A stretch of DNA of 64,000 nt from a virus. Positions 44,994 through 54,549 of the stretch are shown piece after piece; the stretch's first letter is position 1, and each line of letters begins with the position of its first letter. Location: positions 78,705-142,704 of IMG/VR virus record IMGVR_UViG_3300025009_000054, one strand, 5' to 3'. The translations under genes and the position numbers were made by a program. The notes under the pieces are model-generated. The model was not told the DNA's origin. It ran no database searches and was given only the letters and a program-made list of their open reading frames with translations.

Positions 44994-45457
44994 TTTGCTA
45001 CCTCTCCAGAGGGGCCAGCCGATGCCTGTATTGATGGTGTTACACCATGCGATCTAGCTTTTCTACGTTGTCCATCAATCACTGACTGACCGGTTATGTA
45101 TGGCAACATTATTTTGTCAAACTCACTAGCAAGGTCTACTGCGCGTTGCGACATTGCCGGATCTATTTCACCAAATATTGAACTCAATACCATCGACCCA
45201 GCTAGAATTGCGTTAGCTCTAACAATATCATAGTGATACTCAGTAGTACCATATGTATCTGTATTCCGCGATATTGTTTTACGTAAAGGTGTGAAATACA
45301 TGTGCGATAAAACGCCATTAATCCGGCCATACGCACTCTTAACATGCTTTTCAATATCAGCATCGGCTACTTCACCTTTTGCAGGGTTAGTACCAAATAC
45401 CACTATACGCCGTAGAACATCTTTCACATCCTGACTAGTACAATATAAATCACTCAC
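44990..45457 (-). CDS. Head-tail connector (gp6-like) protein
   Basis: 155 residues from GTG 45457 (GGAGGTGACATTTA upstream). Helical, with DLYCTSQDVKDVLRRI at the start and AYGRINGVLSHMYF, as in phage head-tail adaptor proteins of HK97-type systems. Found downstream of the capsid gene and upstream of the tail terminator-like gene. Confidence 0.65.
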   Translation of the reverse strand: MSDLYCTSQDVKDVLRRIVVFGTNPAKGEVADADIEKHVKSAYGRINGVLSHMYFTPLRKTISRNTDTYGTTEYHYDIVRANAILAGSMVLSSIFGEIDPAMSQRAVDLASEFDKIMLPYITGQSVIDGQRRKARSHGVTPSIQASAGPSGEVAK

Positions 45458-45484
45458 TAAATGTCACCTCCTAACGTACCAATA

Positions 45485-46639
45485 TTACGTCATAATTCCA
45501 GCGTATTGTCTCCAGTTTGTGCCAGTAACTCTACCAGGCACTCTGTACTTACCAGACGCTATGACATTAGGACTAACCAGACCTCTTCTCTTGGTTTCTT
45601 TGACCATTGCTTGAAAATCAACGTTTACCTGTGTATAAAGCGTTTGTACTAGTGGAATGGCATTGTCACCAGCCAGGATGAGCTGTGTATCCCTAAACAT
45701 TAAACCTTGTAGTATACGTCTAAGAGCTAATCTATATGCACCATATAGTATCGGAGCATCCCATGGTCCAGGTGTGGTTCCTAATGCGAAGTCCGTATAT
45801 GGTTTCTTAATATTTATCTCGTTTAATGATTGACTGATGAATTTACTAAGCGATTCATCAGTAAAGTACCTGAACGTATAATCGGCAGTAACACTACTAC
45901 CGTACGGTATACCCGACACACCAACTATGCCATTATTATAGTCAATATAATTCTTAGATGTTAAAATTATGCCATTATCGACAAAAAATTGTGGTGGTGT
46001 GTCTATACCCCAGTTTTTAAATGCAAATTTGAATAGTGAGCCACCAGTATTCATTTCAACGACACTCTCATTACTAACGTGTATGTGTTGAAATTCGAAT
46101 AAGAGGTCGTTCAATGTATCTAGTATGCCTACCATATATCTAGACACTGATAGACTATCGGATCCGAGTAAAGTATCACCATCGTACGCAGATATAGTAT
46201 AGTCGCCATCAGGAGCCGTAATCAATATCTGTCCTGAATACGATCCAAACTCGTCTGTTTCTATACTCCACGTGGACACCACAGTGGCACCCTTGAGGAG
46301 TTTTATCGAGATACTACCAATCACATATGTTCCGATAGAAATATCGACGGTGCCCCCAGATGATATATAATCCTGGTATACCTGCACTCCGTACTGGTTT
46401 ACTATTGATGCACTAAACGTTTGGGCTTTTCCACTAGATTCAAGTGGTCCGCCAGCGTTATCATATCTAGTATATATCTTGTACCAATTAGTGGGAGTAC
46501 CACTAGGATCAACGTATGACGTAACACCAGCACCTACAACATCATCGACGTCTTCATATGTGCCAAGCGAGTTGTTAGCGCGTGTTATATGATATCCATA
46601 CACACCGGACGCGGCAGTTTGTGACCACATTATATCCAT
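45485..46639 (-). CDS. Neck or decoration protein with FN3- and Ig-like domains
   Basis: 384 residues. The first about 75 residues look like fibronectin type III (YGYHITRANNSLGTYEDV...WYKIYTRYDNAGG). About 75-165 form an Ig/carboxypeptidase-regulatory-like sandwich (GSISIKLLKGATVVSTWSIETDEFGSYSG). The remaining 220 residues hold a third, alpha/beta part with LNDLLFEFQHIHVSN and a C-terminal QAMVKETKRRG helix. Located between capsid and connector. FN3 and Ig domains on phage virions often bind host surface sugars. Confidence 0.55.
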   Translation of the reverse strand: MDIMWSQTAASGVYGYHITRANNSLGTYEDVDDVVGAGVTSYVDPSGTPTNWYKIYTRYDNAGGPLESSGKAQTFSASIVNQYGVQVYQDYISSGGTVDISIGTYVIGSISIKLLKGATVVSTWSIETDEFGSYSGQILITAPDGDYTISAYDGDTLLGSDSLSVSRYMVGILDTLNDLLFEFQHIHVSNESVVEMNTGGSLFKFAFKNWGIDTPPQFFVDNGIILTSKNYIDYNNGIVGVSGIPYGSSVTADYTFRYFTDESLSKFISQSLNEINIKKPYTDFALGTTPGPWDAPILYGAYRLALRRILQGLMFRDTQLILAGDNAIPLVQTLYTQVNVDFQAMVKETKRRGLVSPNVIASGKYRVPGRVTGTNWRQYAGIMT

Positions 46640-46683
46640 GATATCACCACCTATTCAGTATCACAAACATAGTAGTATCTAAA

Positions 46684-46719
46684 CATAACAAAGGGGAAGG
46701 CATTTCTACCTTCCCCTAA
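46684..46719 (-). terminator. Rho-independent terminator after the capsid gene
   Basis: Stem AGGGGAAGG (46692-46700) with CCTTCCCCT (46709-46717), 8-base loop, followed on the minus strand by TTGTTATGTTT. Strong GC stem and U-rich tail. It follows the major capsid gene, where partial termination would set the high capsid level. Confidence 0.85.
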
Positions 46720-46766
46720 GTACCAGCCTAATAAAAGCTAGTCAATATAATAGCTAGTCGCCCAAC

Positions 46767-47678
46767 TTAGGAAAGCTGGAGGACTGATACGCCATAGTTA
46801 TTTGCGATTACAGATGCTACGTATTCGTAGAACACCCAACCGAGCAACAGGTTGTCAGGATCCTGTGCGTCCATCTGGTCCAGGTCAAGCCTGACAGCAT
46901 GTACACCAAGGAAGTCCTGCTCAGCCAAGCAGTAAACGGTCTTTGCTTCCATCTTTCGGCTCACGCGGACCTGAGCATTCCAGATGTCGCCGACGTAACC
47001 GGTCTTAATCAACTCACGCTGACTGACAGGATCAAAGTCGGTGTTAGACCATGTTCGGAATCCTCTGTAGCCATTGGCATTCATCAGAATGTTGGCAACA
47101 GGAGCATCCCACTGTTCAACTTGCGTAAATGCAGCGGCAAGCTGGGTTCTGCTCAGTGTATCACTACCGTTAGCTGTGATGGCATTTCTACCAGCAGTAG
47201 CAGTAGCGGAAGCGTACGTTGCAGTACCTTCGGTCGGTGTCAGATAGCTGTCGGTCCAGAAGATCGACTTGAGTGCGCGGAAGAACTCCACGTCCTCAGC
47301 AGCGGCCATTTCAGCGCGTGCCCTAGTCTGCTCACGATCAAGGATATTGAATCGTCTTACGGCGACTTCAAGTGCAGGGATTCGGACGTATGCAACGATC
47401 GCATAGGGAGAAGGAGTGATCCTAGTACCTTCGATCTGCTGATAAGTCGGTCCACCTCTCTTGGAGAGTACCGTAGCGTATACGTCAGGATCTTTATCAT
47501 ACCACATTGGAGCACCGGTAGGTAGTTTATCTACCCAAAGGCACTTTCTGGTAAGACCTACGTAATCCCGTCCTTTACGAATGGGTTCCATCATACTCTG
47601 ACCGATACGAGATTTACCCTGAGGGTTTCGTATCTGTCGCTCGATATAGCGATCGAGCTGCGCTCTTGACATTCTCAT
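46767..47678 (-). CDS. Major capsid protein (HK97-fold)
   Basis: 303 residues from ATG 47678, preceded by GGGGAGGTGA; GTG 47690 overlaps that site. It is the main shell subunit. The sequence AEMAAAEDVEFFRALKSIF (long spine-like helix), NILMNANGYRGFRTW and VGDIWNAQVRVSRKM (P-domain and A-domain-like blocks) fit HK97-type capsids of about 300 residues. Base use is richer in C and G at third positions than in its neighbours, a sign of high expression. Downstream of protease-scaffold and decoration genes. Confidence 0.85.
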   Translation of the reverse strand: MRMSRAQLDRYIERQIRNPQGKSRIGQSMMEPIRKGRDYVGLTRKCLWVDKLPTGAPMWYDKDPDVYATVLSKRGGPTYQQIEGTRITPSPYAIVAYVRIPALEVAVRRFNILDREQTRARAEMAAAEDVEFFRALKSIFWTDSYLTPTEGTATYASATATAGRNAITANGSDTLSRTQLAAAFTQVEQWDAPVANILMNANGYRGFRTWSNTDFDPVSQRELIKTGYVGDIWNAQVRVSRKMEAKTVYCLAEQDFLGVHAVRLDLDQMDAQDPDNLLLGWVFYEYVASVIANNYGVSVLQLS

Positions 47679-47707
47679 CTTAAGATTCACCTCCCCGTTC
47701 TAAATTA

Positions 47708-48112
47708 TTAGGATGCTATTAGTGTTGCTCCACCGAACCACCAGAAGTGCAACGGAACCGTCGCGCTTGGTGTATTGATGGCGATACCGACTACTCTATC
47801 ACCTGCTGCAGCGACCTTAAACTTACCAGTCGTTGCATCTATGCCCAGCGACCCGCCAAAGGTGAGTCCTGATACGATAACCTGATCGGTACTTCCTTCG
47901 AAGTCACCCATTACTACTGTTGCTAGACTACCAGCAACCGGTGTAACCTCAGTAACTGAGTCATCGAAGAATATACCAACCGCAAGTGCCGCGTCATCGC
48001 ACAGCGCAACGGTGTCACTTGCAACAATCTTAGCTGCCAGACCTGGCACGAATGCTGCAGTCGTAGTAGCTGCTAAGGATACCCTGTATCCACCCCGCAA
48101 TACTTTAAACAT
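47708..48112 (-). CDS. Capsid decoration or stabilisation-like protein
   Basis: 134 residues from ATG 48112 (GGAGGTGACTAAT upstream). Ala/Val/Gly/Thr-rich, beta-dominated, e.g. ALAVGIFFDDSV and VIVSGLTFGGSLGIDATTGKFKV, the composition of lambda gpD-like or DUF2190-like head proteins. Lies directly upstream of the capsid gene as usual. Confidence 0.65.
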   Translation of the reverse strand: MFKVLRGGYRVSLAATTTAAFVPGLAAKIVASDTVALCDDAALAVGIFFDDSVTEVTPVAGSLATVVMGDFEGSTDQVIVSGLTFGGSLGIDATTGKFKVAAAGDRVVGIAINTPSATVPLHFWWFGGATLIAS

Positions 48113-48149
48113 ATTAGTCACCTCCTACTAGTAATAATAGACTGAGCCA

Positions 48150-51100
48150 TTACTCGTCTGATAGATCTATTCCAGATGCCTCAAGTAATTCGTCTGACGG
48201 TGAGCTTAACTGTAGCCCTATGTCAAGCGTTTCACTATTGTCATCATTGTCTTCTGTCACGTTTTCGAAATCATCATCAACCAACATGGTATCCAACTCT
48301 ACATCGGTAATATCATTAGACTGTGCCTGACGTGAATTTCGAGATGCGCTTCTAGTTGACGGTCTACTCTCATCAATTTCTATAGGAGTGGACCACAACT
48401 GCATTTCACCACCACCGGCCATTTCATCAGCATCAGCGATAGATGTACCCATTGTATCCTGCTTAACCTGTGCGACAGCCCTCATACCATTCTTTGGAGC
48501 AGGTATGGTCTGAGACGCTGTTCTATTAGGAGCATCAGATACTGTCCTAACAAATGTCTCAAACGATTGATCATCCATAGCTAACAAATCGCTAGCTAGT
48601 CTTTTCTTATTTTCCTGTGCCTTACGTCGTGCAGTAATCTCAGGGACACCAGTAGACATCATAGATGTACCATCATCCAACATGCCCTTCTCTTCCATAG
48701 CACTAAGGACTTTTGATACACGCTTAGCTTGCATCCCCTTAGATTTCTCAACCTTGGCCTCAGATAGCATATCAAGTGCCTGTTTTACAGACTTCTGATC
48801 ACCATTGAAGAGCCCATTGACGAAATCCGCAGGAAAGATCTGTCTGTAATATGCAGCCTCGTCCTCTGATTTTGGTGCACCTACAGAGCCAACTTCTGCC
48901 TTTCGGTCCTGAAGGAATGTAGGCACTTTCTTTTTACTAACGTCGTCATCATCATCTTCCTTCTTGCCAAAAGGTGGCTTCTTACCACCAAAAGGAGGAG
49001 CCTGTTTACCACCAAAAGGAGGCTTCTTATCTTTATGTTCACTAGCCTCTTCCTTTGGTGTCTCCTTATCTTCGTGTGCCTTGCCTTCATCTTCATCAGC
49101 GTCTTCACCTTCATCAGGTTTCTCGCTCTTAATTTTAGGCTTTCCACTACCAGGCTTATCACCATCTCCGCCCTTAAGTTCGTCTATGCTATCCTGGAGA
49201 TTTTCCATAAACCCATCCATACCATCACCAGATATGCCTTGTAACCATGACTTAATTTCATCGACGGTATAATGGCCATCCTCAGCTACAAGGACAGCAA
49301 AGATACCAGAAATAAGTTCATCTAGTGGAATCTTACCGGCACCATCTTCATCACTCATTTTATCAGATGCATCAGGAGATGGATTTAATGGTTTATGATT
49401 GCCTTCTGGCATACCACCAGCACCCTTCGGTTCATCACCAAGGAGTTGCGCACCAATCTCTCTAGCAATAGCCTGTATACCACGTTCTTTTATTGCTTCT
49501 GTTACCATACCAGCATACTCATCAGAACTAAACCACTCGTAATTACCCTTAGTGTCAATGGGAAACGCATTAGACGCAGTAATCTTCATTATTGGTTTGA
49601 TGCCAGATGTGATCATCCAATGACTCTTAGAATACTGATCATTGGCAACAAACGATGCCTTAATATTACGAGCGGTGACGGTAGGTATACCCTCGCTATG
49701 AGGTTTACCCTTCTTCTCAGCATCAATAAACGATTCGGGGTCCTTACCCTCAGCAGGATACTTCGGAAGTTTCCCACTTTCCATAGCACCAGACGGAATC
49801 TTAGAACCGCTAGCATCGGAACCATCGGCAACCTCTGGAATAGTCACACTATGAGCGGCACCGGCCTTTTCAGGTTTAATAAGTCCATCAGGATCTTTTC
49901 CTTCAACCGAATAAGACGGCAATTTACCACTATCAGTGACCGCCGCACTAGGAATAGCTGCGCCAGCCGCTCTCATACCAGCTTCTACACCGGCCTGTAC
50001 TGCGGTATTCAGCATCGCCTGTACTGTAGGGATATCAATAGAGTAGGACTTACCAGGATTCTCTCCATTAATCATTGATGCAGGATCGGTATTAACTTTG
50101 GTATTCTTCATAGGATTTTCCATCGACGCACTCGGAATGGTCGTCTTAGTTAGATCAGCGTCGGTATCAGTATCATCGTTTGGAATTTCAACGGAATGGG
50201 ACTTACCAGGCTTCTCTCCACTAATCATAGAGGCAGCATCATCACTCTTATTACCAACAGGTGCCGCAGTATTGTGCAGCGATGCACTAGGTATGTCGGA
50301 CTGAGCCTTAACACCCATTGCAGCCAATCTCTCATTAACAATAGCTCGAATAGCTTCTTCGTCCGTACCAGCCACCCCACCAGCACGTCCAACGGAAGTA
50401 CCGAGTTTCGCGAGTTCCGCTTTCACTATCATATCAATTTTCTCCTCCATAGACATTTCTGGTTCTATGTGGCTAGACGTGCCACTGAGCTCAGCTTCCA
50501 GAATGCTGATTTGATTATCAAAGCTCTTTACAGCCCTTGAATCTTCACCATGTGATATAGCAAATTTAGCACGCATTGATCTCGTGCTAGCTATTTGCTG
50601 TCTTATATCTTCAACATTTGGCCTAGAAATAGTAGGAACAGTATTATCGATCTCTTCAATCTCCGACATAAGATCTCTCTCTTCTGCTACAACAGTACTA
50701 GGTCCATCAATTAGCTCTGGGTGTTGTGCAAGTAGTTTATCTAGCATGGCGAGTTTCTGTTCTACACCAGGGGGCAGTATGATAGACGACGGCGCGCTAT
50801 TGGGGTCTATCATAGACTTACCATTTAACCCCAAATTCGCGATACGCTTTGCATTAGCTACATCGTCGTTATTTACGCCACTAGACGCAACACCACCACC
50901 GACACCGTTGGACCTCTGTACTTTACTAAACGCCATTTCGTCTTCACCTGCCAATGTCATTCTATATTTCGCATCAGAGTCAGCACCCGAACCACCAACA
51001 ATCCATGATATTTCCATACCAGTAATATCACGATTATCTTCATATACCTTGGTGCCATCGCCATCCATGTCTCTACCTTTATAGTAGCGCAAACAGTCGC

Positions 51101-51638
51101 ACCAATTTTCCTCTGCCGTAGCAAGATGTCCGCACCTACCACAAAGTGACCAATCTACCCAACATCCCATACTAACATCGGTTACGGCACCCTCATCAAT
51201 TGCCCTTACTAACCATGGTGCTTTACGCTTATCAACAGCCACGAGGAAATCGACGCGTTTATCATCATGGATAGGATATGTATCTATGATCGTGCCGACC
51301 CTATTGGGATTATTCCAATCTTCTGGTATAGAATTATGATTAATATAGCTACCGCGATTGTTCCACGTTTGGTAGGTATATACCGGTAATTTATGCTGTG
51401 CTGGATCACTAGATTGAGCCATTAGAATAGATGGCCTTATCTTTAATAGCTCTTCAGCATATCTGAAGTAATCACCATTATTATTTGGTGTATCCCCATG
51501 AATACCAGTAACGATATAATACTTCATATTAGGATCGCGCTGCATTAATTGGCGTGATGCAGTCCTATTAGACTTATATATAGAGTCTAAATCAGGATTC
51601 GTATTAACTATCTCTGCACGTGCCTGTCTGTACATCAT
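48150..51638 (-). CDS. Prohead maturation protease fused to a long scaffold-like region
   Basis: 1162 residues. The first about 235 residues have the features of HK97-type prohead proteases: YINHN with His101, EGAVTDVSMGC with Ser156, and GMEISWIV near 208-214. A zinc-knuckle-like CGRCG...CDC lies between them. The rest looks like a scaffold: Ala/Glu-rich helices, four degenerate IPSA...GK.HS..IP repeats (about 445-660), a folded island (about 665-735), a highly charged Lys/Asp/Glu stretch with PPFGGK repeats (about 810-905), and an acidic end. Most phages encode protease and scaffold as separate or nested genes, so this fusion is unusually long. Probably cleaved during capsid maturation. Confidence 0.75.
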   Translation of the reverse strand: MMYRQARAEIVNTNPDLDSIYKSNRTASRQLMQRDPNMKYYIVTGIHGDTPNNNGDYFRYAEELLKIRPSILMAQSSDPAQHKLPVYTYQTWNNRGSYINHNSIPEDWNNPNRVGTIIDTYPIHDDKRVDFLVAVDKRKAPWLVRAIDEGAVTDVSMGCWVDWSLCGRCGHLATAEENWCDCLRYYKGRDMDGDGTKVYEDNRDITGMEISWIVGGSGADSDAKYRMTLAGEDEMAFSKVQRSNGVGGGVASSGVNNDDVANAKRIANLGLNGKSMIDPNSAPSSIILPPGVEQKLAMLDKLLAQHPELIDGPSTVVAEERDLMSEIEEIDNTVPTISRPNVEDIRQQIASTRSMRAKFAISHGEDSRAVKSFDNQISILEAELSGTSSHIEPEMSMEEKIDMIVKAELAKLGTSVGRAGGVAGTDEEAIRAIVNERLAAMGVKAQSDIPSASLHNTAAPVGNKSDDAASMISGEKPGKSHSVEIPNDDTDTDADLTKTTIPSASMENPMKNTKVNTDPASMINGENPGKSYSIDIPTVQAMLNTAVQAGVEAGMRAAGAAIPSAAVTDSGKLPSYSVEGKDPDGLIKPEKAGAAHSVTIPEVADGSDASGSKIPSGAMESGKLPKYPAEGKDPESFIDAEKKGKPHSEGIPTVTARNIKASFVANDQYSKSHWMITSGIKPIMKITASNAFPIDTKGNYEWFSSDEYAGMVTEAIKERGIQAIAREIGAQLLGDEPKGAGGMPEGNHKPLNPSPDASDKMSDEDGAGKIPLDELISGIFAVLVAEDGHYTVDEIKSWLQGISGDGMDGFMENLQDSIDELKGGDGDKPGSGKPKIKSEKPDEGEDADEDEGKAHEDKETPKEEASEHKDKKPPFGGKQAPPFGGKKPPFGKKEDDDDDVSKKKVPTFLQDRKAEVGSVGAPKSEDEAAYYRQIFPADFVNGLFNGDQKSVKQALDMLSEAKVEKSKGMQAKRVSKVLSAMEEKGMLDDGTSMMSTGVPEITARRKAQENKKRLASDLLAMDDQSFETFVRTVSDAPNRTASQTIPAPKNGMRAVAQVKQDTMGTSIADADEMAGGGEMQLWSTPIEIDESRPSTRSASRNSRQAQSNDITDVELDTMLVDDDFENVTEDNDDNSETLDIGLQLSSPSDELLEASGIDLSDE

Positions 51639-51651
51639 TTATTATATCCAC

Positions 51652-51834
51652 CTAACTACCAGAAGTACCAGAAGGTACATCAGTCGTATTATTAGCTCCA
51701 CAATGTGGACACCTTGGTGCTATCATTGGCATGTACTTTCCACACTTACACGGAATCTGATCACTAGCATCACGTATCATGCCTTTACTGGACGTCATAT
51801 TAGACGCTGTAACATACCTTACCATTGGCATCAT
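51652..51834 (-). CDS. Small zinc-ribbon protein
   Basis: 60 residues from ATG 51834 (AGAGGTGATA upstream). Four cysteines in CKCGKYMPMIAPRCPHCG form a clear zinc ribbon, flanked by Ser/Thr-rich tails. Between portal and protease genes. Function unknown. Confidence 0.65.
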   Translation of the reverse strand: MMPMVRYVTASNMTSSKGMIRDASDQIPCKCGKYMPMIAPRCPHCGANNTTDVPSGTSGS

Positions 51835-51867
51835 TATCACCTCTTATAGTAGTTAAGCTACTCATCA

Positions 51868-54531
51868 TTACATCGTATTGGGTAGATTCACATTACTAGT
51901 AGCCTCAGGCGGAAGACCTTCTGGCATACTTTCTATTGGCATCTCACCCATGTCCTCCGGACCAAATCCAGCCTCAGGTAGTCCCATACCACCATCTGAT
52001 GGTAGCATTGGCATATCAGGTCCTGGTGGTACGGGACCACCACCAGGAATTTTCATCGCTTTATCAAATACAGTACCCTTTTCTTTTTCAATACCCTCAA
52101 TAGCAACCTTAGGATTAATGCCAACAGATTTGAGTACCGTTGATGCAGGAATAAGTCCTTTGTCATATAATGCTTGCATTAGCTGTATTTTCTGCAAGTC
52201 ATCCCTCAAGTTTGCCTTAGACCAATGAATTTCAGGGTACCAAGGCACTCTATCTCTGCCACTAACGCGGTAACGACCCAACAATTCACTATCTACAGGT
52301 TTATATACGTTATGTATCCTAAGGATAGGACCAAAGAAATGGACTTTTAACCATTGCTCGACCTTCTTACGTAGGAATAGGTATCTATTGATTAAGACAT
52401 CCATAGCTACACTTGTTGCTGAGAATCCTGGTCCTGTTCCATCAATAAACCCTCTAGACATCAACATTCCGGCAAGGATGTTCTTTTCTATATTATCAAA
52501 TTCTGCATTCAGAGGTAGAATACGTCCTGAGTTACCGTGTATCGCCAACTTGCCATTCCTACGAGTTACAAATAGACCATTAGGAACTGTTACGCACCAT
52601 ACCTTACCATTATATTTAGTAATATTAATATCACCACTATTAACATGTGGATATTTTCCTATATCATTTTTAGTGGTCCAATATACCGCATAACAGTCGC
52701 GACGATTATCAAACCCACCTTTCTGTTCAGGTGTATATGGTTTAATAGTAGGAGCGTATCCACACTTCCACGCCAATTCCTGAATATCATCAGCTAATTT
52801 CACTGAAGTCGTCCAATATGTCCAGTAACCGGACCCACGATGATCACACCCATCACCATCACAGACAGCATCAAGAAATATCTGTATATAGCGCGGCGGT
52901 AGGTTTTTGATCCATTGTGGTACGCATTTTTTGTGCCACAGATGTCCAAAATCATCAGCAAGTTTTCTTGTTAAATCTGTATCACTACAGATTAGTCGCA
53001 CACATCTATTACCAACTTTATTGGGAGACGATACGTACTCAAAATGCGGTATTTTGGTATCAGACATTAAAGTGCGCATGTCATCTAAGACGCGAGTATT
53101 TTCATTTTGCGATATATAGAATCTGCCATCAGTGTCCGATCTAAAGTACGACGACCCCTCAGACGCAAAATATCCACCGAGTCTTAGATATTGACCAATT
53201 GTGATACTAAGGTTACCTATATCTATAGTATCACAATCAAGTTTAGTACCATGCCACTCTGCACCGACGCGGAACTTATAATCACCGCGCAACTCATCAG
53301 CACGTATTATTTCGTAGTCTGCATACTTGCGGACCCCATTTGCTCTTTTACGACGACTAACTAACATTCTATGATTCGGTGTCACCATAGTATCTACTTT
53401 ATTATCAGTGGAAAAATGGTACATATCGCCATCGTAGTCGTATATGTGTATAGCTTCAGGATTATGATATTCAATTATTCCAGTACCTTGATTTAGAGTC
53501 GCTATTTCATCATTAAGTGATAGCTCATTATAATACTTAAAGCCATCCCTAGTGAGACATTCAGTTTGATCATCATGGCAGGCACCCTCCCACTGAATGC
53601 GGAGTGCGTGATGCCACACTATTGCTTGATTTGGTTGTGTCCATGATGCCTCAAGTGCATCTTTAAATGAGTTAAGCTCTTCCTGATCTGCAGGCTCACC
53701 AGCTTCACCAATCATGTAGAACTCTTTTGGTGTTACGTGGCGATCTGCAATAGCGTATTGAGCTTCTCTCAATTTCTCCCTGTACATTAATAATTTGAAA
53801 CACGCGAGAAGTAATGGAGTTCCACGTTCATTATGAACATTGCCCATACTCTTAACGTGCGATGCACATATTGGGTCGAGGGGCATCGGTTCGTCTCGCA
53901 TGACGTAATATATCACATCTTCTGGCATATTACGATATATTTCGCCAGTGTTGGGATCATTAGGACCATTCGCTACAATACGTTTAGTAATAGGGTCTGG
54001 CAGTTTATTAATCCTTTTCGATGCAAGACCATGTGCCATTGGTAGCGAGAATACATCTACATAATCTGGATCTAAACATATGAATTTGTCCCACATTGTA
54101 GGATTGTCTGGATCGTCCAGTATGCCAAATGGGAAAAATTCGCCAACTGTCCAGTATTCAAGCACAGCATCCATTAGAAAATCGAATATTTCTGCCCTAT
54201 CAATCATTTCCTGGCATAATGCTTGTATAGCCGGATCTTCGTGTTCTACATATATATCTGATAACGGAAATTCAGTATGTAGAGTAAGAGCAGCTCTAAC
54301 AATTGGCTCTGAATCAAAGAAATATCTGCACCATGCATTTATCTTCCTTCGATCTTTTGGCACCTCCATAGTACTCATTTCCCAAAATGGGTTGAAATAC
54401 TGTTGGGTCATAAGGTCTACAGATCCGCCAGCGCTGCGTTTCATATTATTACGTGCGCCATCACTCATTGGAATGCCATTTAAGGCATTCGTGAACTCAT
54501 TATTCAGATTGGAGGTGATTAACCTACCCAT
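51868..54531 (-). CDS. Portal protein interrupted by an intein
   Basis: 887 residues before splicing, ATG with GGAGG close upstream. Portal dodecamers form the DNA gate of the head. The N-terminal part (FNPFWEMSTMEVPKDRRKINAWCRYFF...EPIVRAALTLHTEFPL), the central KLLMYREKLREAQYAIADRH helix, and the C-terminal VEQWLKVHFFGPI...RVPWYPEIHW block suit large-phage portals. The Met/Pro/Gly-rich end is disordered. A 350-residue intein interrupts it after EGA. The spliced protein would have about 537 residues. Place at the head of the capsid module supports the assignment. Confidence 0.82.
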   Translation of the reverse strand: MGRLITSNLNNEFTNALNGIPMSDGARNNMKRSAGGSVDLMTQQYFNPFWEMSTMEVPKDRRKINAWCRYFFDSEPIVRAALTLHTEFPLSDIYVEHEDPAIQALCQEMIDRAEIFDFLMDAVLEYWTVGEFFPFGILDDPDNPTMWDKFICLDPDYVDVFSLPMAHGLASKRINKLPDPITKRIVANGPNDPNTGEIYRNMPEDVIYYVMRDEPMPLDPICASHVKSMGNVHNERGTPLLLACFKLLMYREKLREAQYAIADRHVTPKEFYMIGEAGEPADQEELNSFKDALEASWTQPNQAIVWHHALRIQWEGACHDDQTECLTRDGFKYYNELSLNDEIATLNQGTGIIEYHNPEAIHIYDYDGDMYHFSTDNKVDTMVTPNHRMLVSRRKRANGVRKYADYEIIRADELRGDYKFRVGAEWHGTKLDCDTIDIGNLSITIGQYLRLGGYFASEGSSYFRSDTDGRFYISQNENTRVLDDMRTLMSDTKIPHFEYVSSPNKVGNRCVRLICSDTDLTRKLADDFGHLWHKKCVPQWIKNLPPRYIQIFLDAVCDGDGCDHRGSGYWTYWTTSVKLADDIQELAWKCGYAPTIKPYTPEQKGGFDNRRDCYAVYWTTKNDIGKYPHVNSGDINITKYNGKVWCVTVPNGLFVTRRNGKLAIHGNSGRILPLNAEFDNIEKNILAGMLMSRGFIDGTGPGFSATSVAMDVLINRYLFLRKKVEQWLKVHFFGPILRIHNVYKPVDSELLGRYRVSGRDRVPWYPEIHWSKANLRDDLQKIQLMQALYDKGLIPASTVLKSVGINPKVAIEGIEKEKGTVFDKAMKIPGGGPVPPGPDMPMLPSDGGMGLPEAGFGPEDMGEMPIESMPEGLPPEATSNVNLPNTM
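52531..53580 (-). mobile_element. Intein with LAGLIDADG-type endonuclease in the portal gene
   Basis: 350 residues starting at Cys318 (CHDDQTECLTRDGFKYYNEL) and ending LAIHGN before Ser668 (SGRILPLN). Block A, a TPNHRMLV block B (His for the N-splice), and terminal Asn with downstream Ser are present. Endonuclease helices are QYLRLGGYFASEGS and IQIFLDAVCDGDG. The penultimate residue is Gly with His one before, a slight variation. Confidence 0.88.
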
Positions 54532-54549
54532 AGTACCTCCGATGTACGC

